A stretch of 64,000 bases of DNA from Lagopus muta (Eukaryota > Chordata > Aves > Galliformes > Phasianidae). Below, piece by piece: positions 54,841-64,000 of this stretch; the first letter of the stretch is position 1; each line of letters starts with the position of its first letter. The notes beneath the pieces are model-generated. The model made no database searches. It saw only the letters and a program-made list of their open reading frames with translations, and was not told the DNA's origin. The DNA lies in NCBI RefSeq assembly GCF_023343835.1, contig NC_064438.1, positions 56,320,578-56,384,577 of the forward strand, read 5' to 3'. Both the position numbers and the translations under genes were made by a program.

Positions 54841-57800
54841 CTGCCCAGCTTTGCATTCAGATGAAAAGAATGTAAATGATGCATGAAAGGGAAAAGAAAG
54901 TTGTCCCAGGTCCTTCCAGCAGTGTGTAGAAGCCCTGAAGCATCAGATAAATACAGCATTGAAGACAGATGTAGCAATTAAAGCACAGCACAGTCCTTAT
55001 TAGCAACCTAGATGTGTTGGGCTCCGGAAGGTGTGTGCCATAGGCAGCCTCATCTCACTCCAGCACTCTATGCCGGCTCAGAGCTGTGTGCAGCCACGCT
55101 CCAGAGCTCTGATCCCAGAGCCCTGTCCTGTTTGGAAGCACATGGCTTCCTTCCTGTGAGGCCTGGAGGCTTTCTTGTCATTGCAGGCTGACAACATTCA
55201 CAAGAAATGCATTAGAATTTTCCCCAACCATTTCATTCGACAAGTCAAAGTGGGATAATCTGTCCCTATACAGCTTTTCCCCTCTTCCCTGCTCAGCACT
55301 GGGTAGGCAGAGAGCTCTCAGTAGCATCCATAGAATCATTTGAGTTGGAAGGGGCCTTTAAAGGTTCTCAGGTCCAACTCTCCTGCACTGGGCAGGGACA
55401 GGTGAGATCCAGGTGAGCCCCAGTCCTTGGCTCTGTGCCCTGTCCCAGTGCTTACCCTGGTGCAGCTTTAAATCACTACACTGTGGCTGAAGAAGCTCAG
55501 TTGCTGAGGACAGCCCCATTGCAGATATGCAGCGAGCAAACAAGTGGGTGATGTGGCAGCGCTGCTTTGGCATGAGAAGGTTTATAGCAACTGGAGATTT
55601 TTTTCTATTAATCTGACTATAGAACTGATCATGTTTTCCTCATGCTCTAATGGAAGAGACTGACTAAACTAAGGCCTTTCTTGTTACGCTGCTAGACCAG
55701 TGTACCATCCCTTCATTAACTGTGCTAACAATCAGTGCTGAGGTGACAACTGCTCCTGTTCACAGAGCCCTTGTTCAAACCCCTGTGGTGTGCAAGAGCC
55801 CTTCTGCTTGGGCTGGGACAGAAATCAGTTATTCTTCCTGGCGCTCTCATCATCGCCATAGCTTCCAGCCATCAGCATTCAGGATGTTCTCCTAGTGCAT
55901 GATTTATAGTGCAGCTCTAGAGAGTGGGAATAGAGTTGGCAGGCAGTATTCTTGGGGACAGCTAGTGCCATATTAATAAATTCTAGGAGCTGGGGCAGCA
56001 ACGAAAACAAAATCACTTCATGTTTGTGTAAATTTACTGGGCCGCGTGATTGCCTTTGTGGCTGCTGGCACCTGTGAGTGCCATGGTGGAAAGGGGAGGA
56101 AATGGGACACAAAAGTGCTCTCCTTTCATGCTCATCATGTCCACCCCTGTCTCCAAATGCTTGTGGTCACAAGTGAAAGCCCCAGCAGGGCTTTGAGGAC
56201 CTCCTCCAGTCCAGGAGAGCAGAGAGAGATGGGGCCACGTGCTTTGGACCCTAAATGTTTCTGTGGACATTAGATTCGAAAGTTTGGATCCAAATTCCCA
56301 AGTCAGGAATGTGTAAAGCCAAACTTCTGTCCCCAGCTCCCAGCACAAGGATGGATGCAGAAAGCACTGCAAAGAGCAGCAACCCTCTGAGGCCAGAGCG
56401 GGGAGCTGCCACAGCATCACAAATCTCCCTGGGCTGCAGCGTTATGGGCAGATCTCAGAGAACAGCCATGCATGTCTGATTCTGTCCGAGCTCACTGATG
56501 TGTGCACAGTGCCCCGTGGTGACATCTGTGTCCTGTGTGTCTGCTAGAGCCAAGTAAGCACAACGCCACGGTGCCAGAATTAATGTTGCAGCAGCCATGT
56601 TGATATGCTGAGTTATACAATTGAGCATCTTTCTTGGTCTTTGCAGGGTTCATGTGCAATGTGTATCTGAAGAAAAGAGGTTTGATGGAAGACGAGGCCC
56701 ACCAGACTTTGTTCCTGCATGACAATACTGAAGTATCATAGCACAGAGGCACTGCAAGCAGCGATGAGCTGCAGCCATCAGTGTGTTGAGGTGAGCAATT
56801 TCTTGCTCGTGTGCATGGGGAAATTTGTGTCTGCAAAACTGTATGGAAATGTTCTTGCAACCACAGGATTTGCCAGACATGGAATGAAAGCACCTATGCA
56901 CAAATACAGGTATGTGTCACTCTTAAGAATGCACTATGCAGAGAGTTTTACTTTCTTGTTCTAATATGCATAAACAAGTGTTAAAACATATATTAGCAGA
57001 CTGGCAGCAAGAAAAGTCAGACCTTTTAGGCAGTGCTTTCCATTGTGTTCAGTCTGCTCTCACTGAAAGAGCATTGGTGGCTTGCTTGGGCAGCCTGAGC
57101 CCAGCCATGTCTTTAGAAGGGTGCCTAGATTAAATCTGGTTACATTTCCTGGGATTTGGTTTTGTTACAGACACTATATTTCTGAAGGCACCCTGCAGGC
57201 TGGAAGGCAGGATGCGTGCTGAAATGGAGCTGTGCTATCCTACTCTTCTCCTGAAGGTCAGTAACACACGAGTAAGTGTGCTCTTCTGAAAATAGGCTTT
57301 AATTTTCCCCCCTTCAACCTTTTGATTGGTTTGACATTTAAAAGGGCAGAAGGTAATTGGGAGGTTTATTATGTATTTCTGTTAAGTGCAAGATGAGAAC
57401 ATTTAAATACCTCGGGTAGAAAGTGCCACAAGAAAACAGACAGCTCGCTGGCGAAGGAGACAGCAACCTTCTTCCTGCCCCAAATAAAGAAAAGCCATAT
57501 ATGATTGACAGTGAACTGTAGTCAACAGAGGAGAAACTGAATCATAATGTATGAGGACTTTTTTCTTTGGGTATAGTTGGCTGTCAGTCACTCACTGCTT
57601 CTTCTTCTTTTAGGCTGGGAAGGGATGGTGGGCTGTCGTACTGCATCATCTGCCCATCTCATGCAGTGTTTTTGTAACCTAAGGAGCTTCTGTTCTGTTT
57701 TGATCTTGCACTTAAAAGAAACCCACAATAAATGCCTTTCTGTTATATCCTAAACTTCTGAATATCTGTAAGTTAAGAAGAATTTGAAAGAGAAATAGGA

Positions 57801-58094
57801 GAACCTAGGTTTCATAATTCCTGTTTGCACGTCCCATTTAATGGGATGTTTCAATGGGTTGTTTCATTGAATTGTATGAGTTAAGATTTAAGCTGTAATT
57901 GCGGCTGGATGAGAAAAAACTCTAAATATCTTTCCTTGAACTCAAGGAACAGAGGACCAGCAGTGTGAAAGCTTCCCACCCAACCTGCATGATGCATGGT
58001 CCCAGGTAGCCAGGGAATGAGGAGCAAGTGGCTCCCAGGGCAGTGCACAAGTGCAAACAGCATCCTTTCTGTAAGCCTGTATCTCAAATGGTCC
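54841..58094. other. Gene-free DNA with one CR1 remnant
   Basis: No supported gene; a diverged CR1 tail lies at 55330-55410. The remainder is unique with only short unrecognised ORFs. Confidence 0.6.
55330..55410 (-). mobile_element. CR1 tail remnant
   Basis: CATAGAATCATTTGAGTTGG, AAGGGGCCTTTAAAGG and GGTCCAACTCTCCTGCACTG. Confidence 0.82.
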
Positions 58095-58230
58095 CTGGAG
58101 ATGTTCAAGGCAGCCTGGGCTGCTATGAAATGTGGAGGTTGGCGGCCCTGCCTGTGGTGGTGGGGTTGGAACTTCATGATCCTTGAGGTCCCTTCCAACC
58201 CAAGCCATTCTGTGATTCTATGATTCTATG
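58095..58230 (+). mobile_element. CR1 LINE 3' end, short
   Basis: CCTGGAGATGTTCAAGGCAG, GAGGTCCCTTCCAACCCAAG, tail ATTCTGTGATTCTATGATTC. Confidence 0.92.
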
Positions 58231-60894
58231 AAAAGAGTGATTTTGTCGTATGACAATGAGATTTAGAGGTAGTCAGGTAGTGCCAAACGAAGTGTGACTG
58301 CTCCATTTCCAAGCTGACCCATAACTTAACCTTGTCTGTAACATTTATAGTCTCTTGTTCGTTTCTCATCTGCTTGGGGATGACCATGTCCAGCTCTGAG
58401 ATGTTTCATCTTCTTGCCTGGCCAATCTGTTGTTGTTTTGAAAGTTGATTTTACTGTGCGTAGAGGGTGATGTATTAATGCCAGCTTAGTGGCAAGCCTT
58501 GCCCGTAGATGTGTCTGAGCTGAGATACCCTTACATCTGCACTAGGCAGAAGTACTGGGAATTTAATTGTCATTGAGGGAAAATGGTTCTTTTGAAGTGA
58601 AGAGAGAGAAGATTATAGGAGATGGCATCAGCAACTTCAGGTAATTGTTGTTTTGCTAGTATTTGCCTTTAGAAGATGATTTGAGAGTTTCTTTCTTAAT
58701 AAATAGGCTTCTTCAGTGGCAAGAAACGTGTAGGAAAGCTGTTGCTGTGATGCATGTGTCTTGTGGATTCTGGCCAGGAAAGTGAGAAGAAATAGATTAG
58801 TGAGTCCTGCAAGCCCTGCTCAGCTGCAGGAGGGCCTTCAGATGCCTTTTGTACTGTGGCTCTGTGCACCCACCGTGCTGTGCTGTGCTATGGGGCTTTT
58901 TGTTTTATGTGCCCAGAGCTTTTTGTTGATGGAACACTCAGCTTAATTACTCCTATAACTCATACCAGGGGGAGCAGAAACCCCTCTCTGAATGCCAGTA
59001 TTACCCTCAAAGTGGGCTTCCCTACTGCTTGGCACCAGTATGCTGCTGGCAAACCCTTGCCCTGCATCCCCACTGCATCCCTGCAAGGGCTGCGAGTGGT
59101 GGATGTGTAGTGGCAGATGAGCTCTCTGGGGCTGGGCCCCATGGGAAGGCAGAGCACTGGCACAGACTGCAGGTTCACAGTGCCAGTAATTAGCATCACT
59201 TCTTCATACTGCCTGAAATTCTGCACCGCATGCTGGTGGACCGATAGGAACAGGCAAAATGAATCAAGCAGTCACTGGTTTCATATCAGCTCCCAGTGGA
59301 AACCAGGTTAATAAATTAAACATTGCAGCCTGCTAGACTTCACTCTTGCAGTACGTTACTTATTGGAGCTACTCATGCAGGCAGACCAGGTCTTGGACTT
59401 CTGTATGCATGCTGGTTTTCTACTTGGAAGCATGGGCAGAGCCATAAGAGGACTGCTGGTCCATCATGCAGGTGGGGGTGTTCTGAGCACACAGTGCAGA
59501 CCTGGGAGGATGTGTGCTCAATTCCATAGCTTCCTAATGCTGGGACAGACCCCATGCCTCTCCAGCCTGGAGGAATATCCCATGCACCATGCAACAAAAC
59601 CTTTTTCCTGTTGGGGAGCAATGGACGTTGTGCTCCATCACTTGTGCTCTCTGGCCCTTGATGTCTGAACCTGTTTCCGTATCCTCTGTGCCTCCTGGCA
59701 TTCTGTGCTAGTGACAGCTCTTGTAAGTGCACTCTGGCAGCCTCCAACCATCGCTCAGAGGAATGTGATAACCCAAACAGTGATTCTGATGGATTAAAGT
59801 GAACAGAGGGATGTGCTTTGGAAACCTCAGTATCACAGCTAGGTTCCTGATGCTCACACAGTGAATGCGAGCATGACCAGATTTATGTCCCTCACCCAGG
59901 TGACACAGTGACATATCTTTCTTCACAACCAATTTGTTTGAGGGTTTTAATCCTTGCTTTTCAGTGGTGCATCAGAAGCTCATTTTTAACCTGTTTGTGC
60001 TGTACTCCTCCTCTCTGCAGCATCTCAACTGTGCTCTTTGTTGTCTTTTGGGAAGGTATTTTTGGTATTGTTGTACCTGGTCTGTTGTAGGCTGCAAATT
60101 CTGCTGCCTTGGGCTGAGTTTGTTCTGCAGCAGTGGCTGTTGTATACTTCAGTTAGCTGTAGAAATGCTCATGGAATCCCTGGTGGAGCCACGATCTGTG
60201 AATCCTCTTTGGGAGGCCAACTGGTAAGTGATGAATGAGGACCCCACTGCTCCAGTCCTGCACAAATAAGGAATTATGACAGGCCATTTTGGGGAACACC
60301 TTCAGACTCAGTGTAAAATCACCAACAGGCTGAGGAGGGAAGGAAAGAGATGGAGCTGGTGCTCTGCATTTTTTTTCCTTTGGGTTCCTATAGAAACAGC
60401 CTTACAGTTTGCGCTCCTGTGCAACGTTTTTTTGATGCGTGATGTGAGTGAATACCAATACATGTGGATTTGGCACTTTGCTTTTAAAATCTGGGTACAT
60501 CTGATTAGTTGTTGCTCCTGTCTGTGATTTTCATGACTATGGAACCACCAACACTGGTTTGCCATCAGAGCAGCCCTGTCCTCCTCTGGAAATGATGCAT
60601 CTTCTCCTCTGAATATTGCTCGGAGATTATGTTTTTATAATGAAAATACAGGGCTGCAATTAGTTTTCCTCTTTTTAACATGAAGGCTACATGACAGGAC
60701 TTTGTGTTTGATTATTAGGAGCAAAATGATGGCAGCTTTATGCTGTACTCTGTGCCAGCACTGCTAGCCCTATGTGCTAGAGAGGTCCTCAGAGGATCCG
60801 CAGTGAAAACTTTTTCTTTCATCAGTAAATAAGTAAAGTATTACAAAGGCTCTCCTGGTGCACTTATTGAGGATATATACACCCAGGCACAATA
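58231..60894. other. Gene-free unique DNA
   Basis: No repeat, RNA gene or credible ORF recognised in this 2.7 kb. Confidence 0.6.
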
Positions 60895-61030
60895 CCTGTC
60901 AGGTTGCATGGGGCCTTGGGCAGCCTGGTCAAGTATTAAATATGGAGGTTAGTGGCACTACTTGTGGCAGAGGGGTTGGAAATTCATGATCCTTGAGGTT
61001 CCTTCCAACCCTGGCCATTCTGTGATCCTG
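60895..61030 (+). mobile_element. CR1 LINE 3' end, diverged
   Basis: CAGGTTGCATGGGGCCTTGG, GATCCTTGAGGTTCCTTCCA and the tail ATTCTGTGATCCTGT. Confidence 0.87.
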
Positions 61031-61059
61031 TCCCAGTAGCTGCCTGAGTCTGTGGAAAC

Positions 61060-61190
61060 CACAGAATCACAGAATCACAGAATTGTAGGGGTTGGAAGGG
61101 ACCTCCAGAGATCATCGAGTCCAACCCCCCTGCCAAAGCAGGTTCCCTACAGCAGGTCACACAGGTAGGCATCCAGGCAGCATCTCTAGA
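61060..61190 (-). mobile_element. CR1 LINE 3' fragment
   Basis: Tail of three octamers (ACAGAATCACAGAATCACAG), then GGTTGGAAGGGACCTCCAGA and ATCATCGAGTCCAACCCCCC. Its tail faces the tail of the copy at 60895. Confidence 0.9.
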
Positions 61191-61827
61191 ACTGGGTAGG
61201 AATGGGATAGGAGAGGGTTATTGTGCAGCCTGTGCACTCCAGACTGGGCCCTGCAGATGAATGTTGATGAGTAAATTACTGAAGGAGCTGACCTTACCCT
61301 CGTTTAGGCAGTCAGTATGGATTTTGATGGCTAATTTCAGTTTCTCCAGCATCAAGTCACTCAGGGCTCTTTTCAGTAGGTGTAGAATTTCTCAGGGTTT
61401 CACTTCAAGAACTCGATTGGTCATTTTGATTCTTTGTAGTGTTTAATTGATGCCTGAAAACCCCAGGGAATTCTACTTTGTGAAACTAGATTTATTCATT
61501 AGATTATTTACTCGCATTGAATAAAGAAGCTCAAGTGTCTGCCTGACAGTCATTGTGCAGTTCTTTTCCCCAAGAGTATTGTAAGGATTTAGCTGGCCAC
61601 CAGGAGCATTATCTCTTTTTCTTAGCTTGTTTGCGCTGTAGAGGGTTTATCTGAGGATTTGCAAACACTAGGGGAGATGTGTGTGAAGGAGCTAATTGTA
61701 CAGCAGGGAGAATCACCTCTGCAATCTTTGTAAGGACCCCAGGCAGGGGGGCAGGTGTGTGGGTCTGTACTTCTTTTGATTGCATGTTTGTTGGTGGGAT
61801 TATTCCAGCGCTGCCCTGTTGGGAATC
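61191..61827. other. Unique DNA, no gene
   Basis: Nothing recognised. Confidence 0.55.
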
Positions 61828-62112
61828 GTAGAATCCTAGAATGGTCTGGGTTGCACAGGAGCACAGTGCTCATCCAGTTCCAACCCCCTGCTGTGTGCAG
61901 GTCGCCAACCAGCAGCCCAGGCTGCCCAGAGCCACATCCAGCCTGGCCTTGAATGCTTGCAGGGATGGGGCATCCACAGCCTCCTTGGGCAACCTGTGCC
62001 AGTGCCTCACCACCCTCTGGCTGAAAAACTTCCTCCTCATATCCAACCTAAACCTCCCCTGTCTCAGTTTAAAACCATTCCCCCTTGTGCTATCACTACC
62101 CATCCTTGTAAA
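61828..62112 (-). mobile_element. CR1 LINE 3' fragment (GCAAAGGAGCAC subfamily)
   Basis: TAGAATCCTAGAATGGTCTG tail, GGTTGCACAGGAGCACAGTG and 3' UTR to CTATCACTACCCATCC. Confidence 0.93.
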
Positions 62113-62769
62113 CAGCCCCTGAAAATTGCCCCTGAAGAAGAAGAGATTGGCTTCTGCCTTCTGCCCCTCCTGCTCCTTCCTCATTCTGCACATCCAGCCG
62201 TTCCCTGTGCTGAGCTGTGGGGCTGCAGCTGCTTCCCACAGGCCATAGCTGTGAAGTGCTGGGAAGCATCCATGGCTGGCACACCATGAAAGCATCCCCA
62301 TTGGTGGGCATGTTGGGGTCAAGAGGAGCGTGAGGAGCATGGGGTGAGCATGCAAAATGGGCTCTGGTGGGATGGCAACGTGCAGAGGGGGTCGGGGGCC
62401 AGGGGTTGTGTGACCCTGCAGCACTCTGCGGAGTGCTAATTACATCTGCTTTTGATAGACTCTTGTGTGCCTTGACCTGAAAGTGCAATGAGGGAAATCA
62501 GCAGCAGCATAATGTCAGGAGCACTTGAAACTGCCTGGAGCTGGTGGATGGGCTGAGGAGGAGTCTGTGGCAAACCACGATGCTGAACCTTTCTAGGGAG
62601 TTTTGTGTTTTAACGTGCACAAAAAGTTGTGTACCAATATGTGGGTAGAAGTTCCAGTGGCTCGGAAGGAGAATCTTTTTAAGTGTCCTTACAAAAGAAA
62701 TCAAGCTACTATTAATTTAAACAACGAATAGAATGTTCCCCTTCACAAGGTATTTCGAAATGGTTATTT

Positions 62770-62993
62770 AGACTAGATATTAGGAAGAAATTGTTCACTG
62801 TGAGGGTGGTGAGACACGGGAACAAGTTGCCCAGAGTGGATGACTTTCCCTGGAAGCACTCAAGGCCTGCAGGATGGGGCTGTGAGCAGCCTGCTGTAGA
62901 GGGAGGTGTCCCTGCTATAGCAGGGGGTTGGAACTGGATGATCTTAAAGCTCCCTTCCAACCCAAACCATTGTGTGACTCTGTGATTCTATAG
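62770..62993 (+). mobile_element. CR1 LINE 3' fragment, diverged
   Basis: GACTAGATATTAGGAAGAAA, TGAGGGTGGTGAGACACGGG and the tail TGTGACTCTGTGATTCTATAG. Confidence 0.87.
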
Positions 62994-64000
62994 AATGGGG
63001 TTGGGTTTTCTTGGAAACCATTACATGTTTCCTGCTATTTTCAAAGGGAAAAGGCTTGTCACCCAAAGCCACAATTTAACCAGATGTGCTTTGGTCCATC
63101 ACAGAGAGGCTCGAAATGACAACTGCAGACTGAATTGACACTGGGTTCAATTGCTACCAAAACTATGTTTTAATTACAGTGAGTTGAGTATAGGAAGATT
63201 TTCAGGAGGTTGGCCAAAAACCAACAGAATTTCATTTAGTGTTGACTTACATCAGGAATAGAGGTGCTGCGGTCTATGGAAAGATACTTCAGGAGATCCA
63301 TGGCACAGTTCTTGGGTTTATTGCATTTCTCAGCTCAACATAAGCTACTGAACTTGCATCTTATGTTAATTTTCTGCAAATCTACATCACCATGAAATAA
63401 ATGAGGCAGCATTTGGAATAATTTGTTCAGCTGCTGCGATTTTTAGGTTTCCAGTTTTCTTCAGCGAACAAATTCTTAATTATCTCAGGGTGGTTGAAAT
63501 GCTCTACAAATCTCGGTTCTGTCGGGGTTACTCCTGTAAGGCTTTTTTCATCAGTTGGTGATTGGAGAAAGCTGTGGCACAAAGCAACCATGGGCAGCAT
63601 TGTAAAACCAGGTGAAAGCCTCCCTCAGCTGTAGCTCATCAAGGTGGGTTCCTCCAGCAAGAACCCAGCCAGGGCTTTTGGGTGGCTGGGTTACTGCCTG
63701 AGTGTTATTGCTGCTTGGGAGTGAGCCTGGAAGGAGTCAGGAGTCAGTGGGTGCTTGCAGGTCTCCTTCTTGGTCCTCCTGTGAGAAGGTAGGAGGCTGT
63801 GCAGGGGTTGGTGGCGGTCAGGGCCATGCCTTCAGCTCCTCTTGGTGCTGTGGGATGCAGTGTGGGATGGTGGGATCTGGTCTGGCCCACCAGCAGCTCC
63901 ACGCAGGGTGATCTCACACAGGATCCACTCACTCCAAGGGGCTCTGTGGTCAAGGTGAGCTCAGTGCAGCTTTCTTTTATAAGGAATGCAAGTAAAAAAT
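62994..64000. other. Unique DNA to the window end, no gene
   Basis: Nothing recognised apart from short unsupported ORFs. Confidence 0.55.

Noticed and set aside
61870-62424. 184-codon - strand ORF, and similar ORFs at 11642-12076, 16040-16429 and 18529-18960
   Set aside because: They consist mainly of CR1 3' UTR sequence, which is stop-poor in these frames but noncoding.
1-64000. tRNA, rRNA, snoRNA, microRNA precursor or CRISPR array
   Set aside because: No tRNA A/B boxes with a cloverleaf, no spaced direct repeats and no convincing C/D or H/ACA signatures were seen by eye. A covariance-model scan would be needed to exclude small RNAs.

Overview
The window is vertebrate nuclear DNA and almost certainly from a bird, most likely a galliform such as chicken. 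The evidence is about 36 fragments of the avian LINE CR1, recognisable by the 3' tail made of ATTCTRTG-type octamers, together with spliced genes that match vertebrate GMFB, CNIH1 and CDKN3. That gene order equals the mammalian neighbourhood BMP4 - CDKN3 - CNIH1 - GMFB, so the long gene-free right side is probably the CDKN3-BMP4 gene desert. Species and chromosome (chicken chromosome 5) are inference.

Layout. 1-9.3 kb: the last four coding exons of GMFB on the + strand (residues 51-142) and a long 3' UTR; the 5' part of the gene lies off the left edge. 9.3-14.2 kb: intergenic DNA with CR1 fragments. 14.2-21.2 kb: all five coding exons of CNIH1 on the + strand, starting in a CpG island. 21.2-28.2 kb: all seven coding exons of CDKN3 on the - strand, tail to tail with CNIH1, with its own CpG-island promoter at 28.0-28.25 kb. 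28.3-64 kb: no gene I can support; CR1 fragments alternate with unique DNA, and the stretch 45.6-48.4 kb is strikingly repeat-free and A/T-rich, as expected for conserved noncoding regulatory DNA.

The three genes act in different processes: actin branch removal (GMFB), ER-to-Golgi cargo export (CNIH1) and CDK dephosphorylation (CDKN3). They form a conserved neighbourhood, not an operon. No prokaryotic, viral or CRISPR-like system was seen.

The most notable points are: an AT-AC, U12-type intron in GMFB with near-perfect donor and branch-point signals; a 42-copy, 12-bp minisatellite in another GMFB intron in which 41 units carry the octamer GCTGGTGG (identical to E. coli Chi); a tandem 20-bp repeat in the CNIH1 promoter that recreates a TGACGTGG (ATF6/XBP1-type) site; a pair of convergent CTCF-like sites around CNIH1; a shared bidirectional poly(A) region between CNIH1 and CDKN3; and a triple-CCAAT plus CHR-like promoter at CDKN3.
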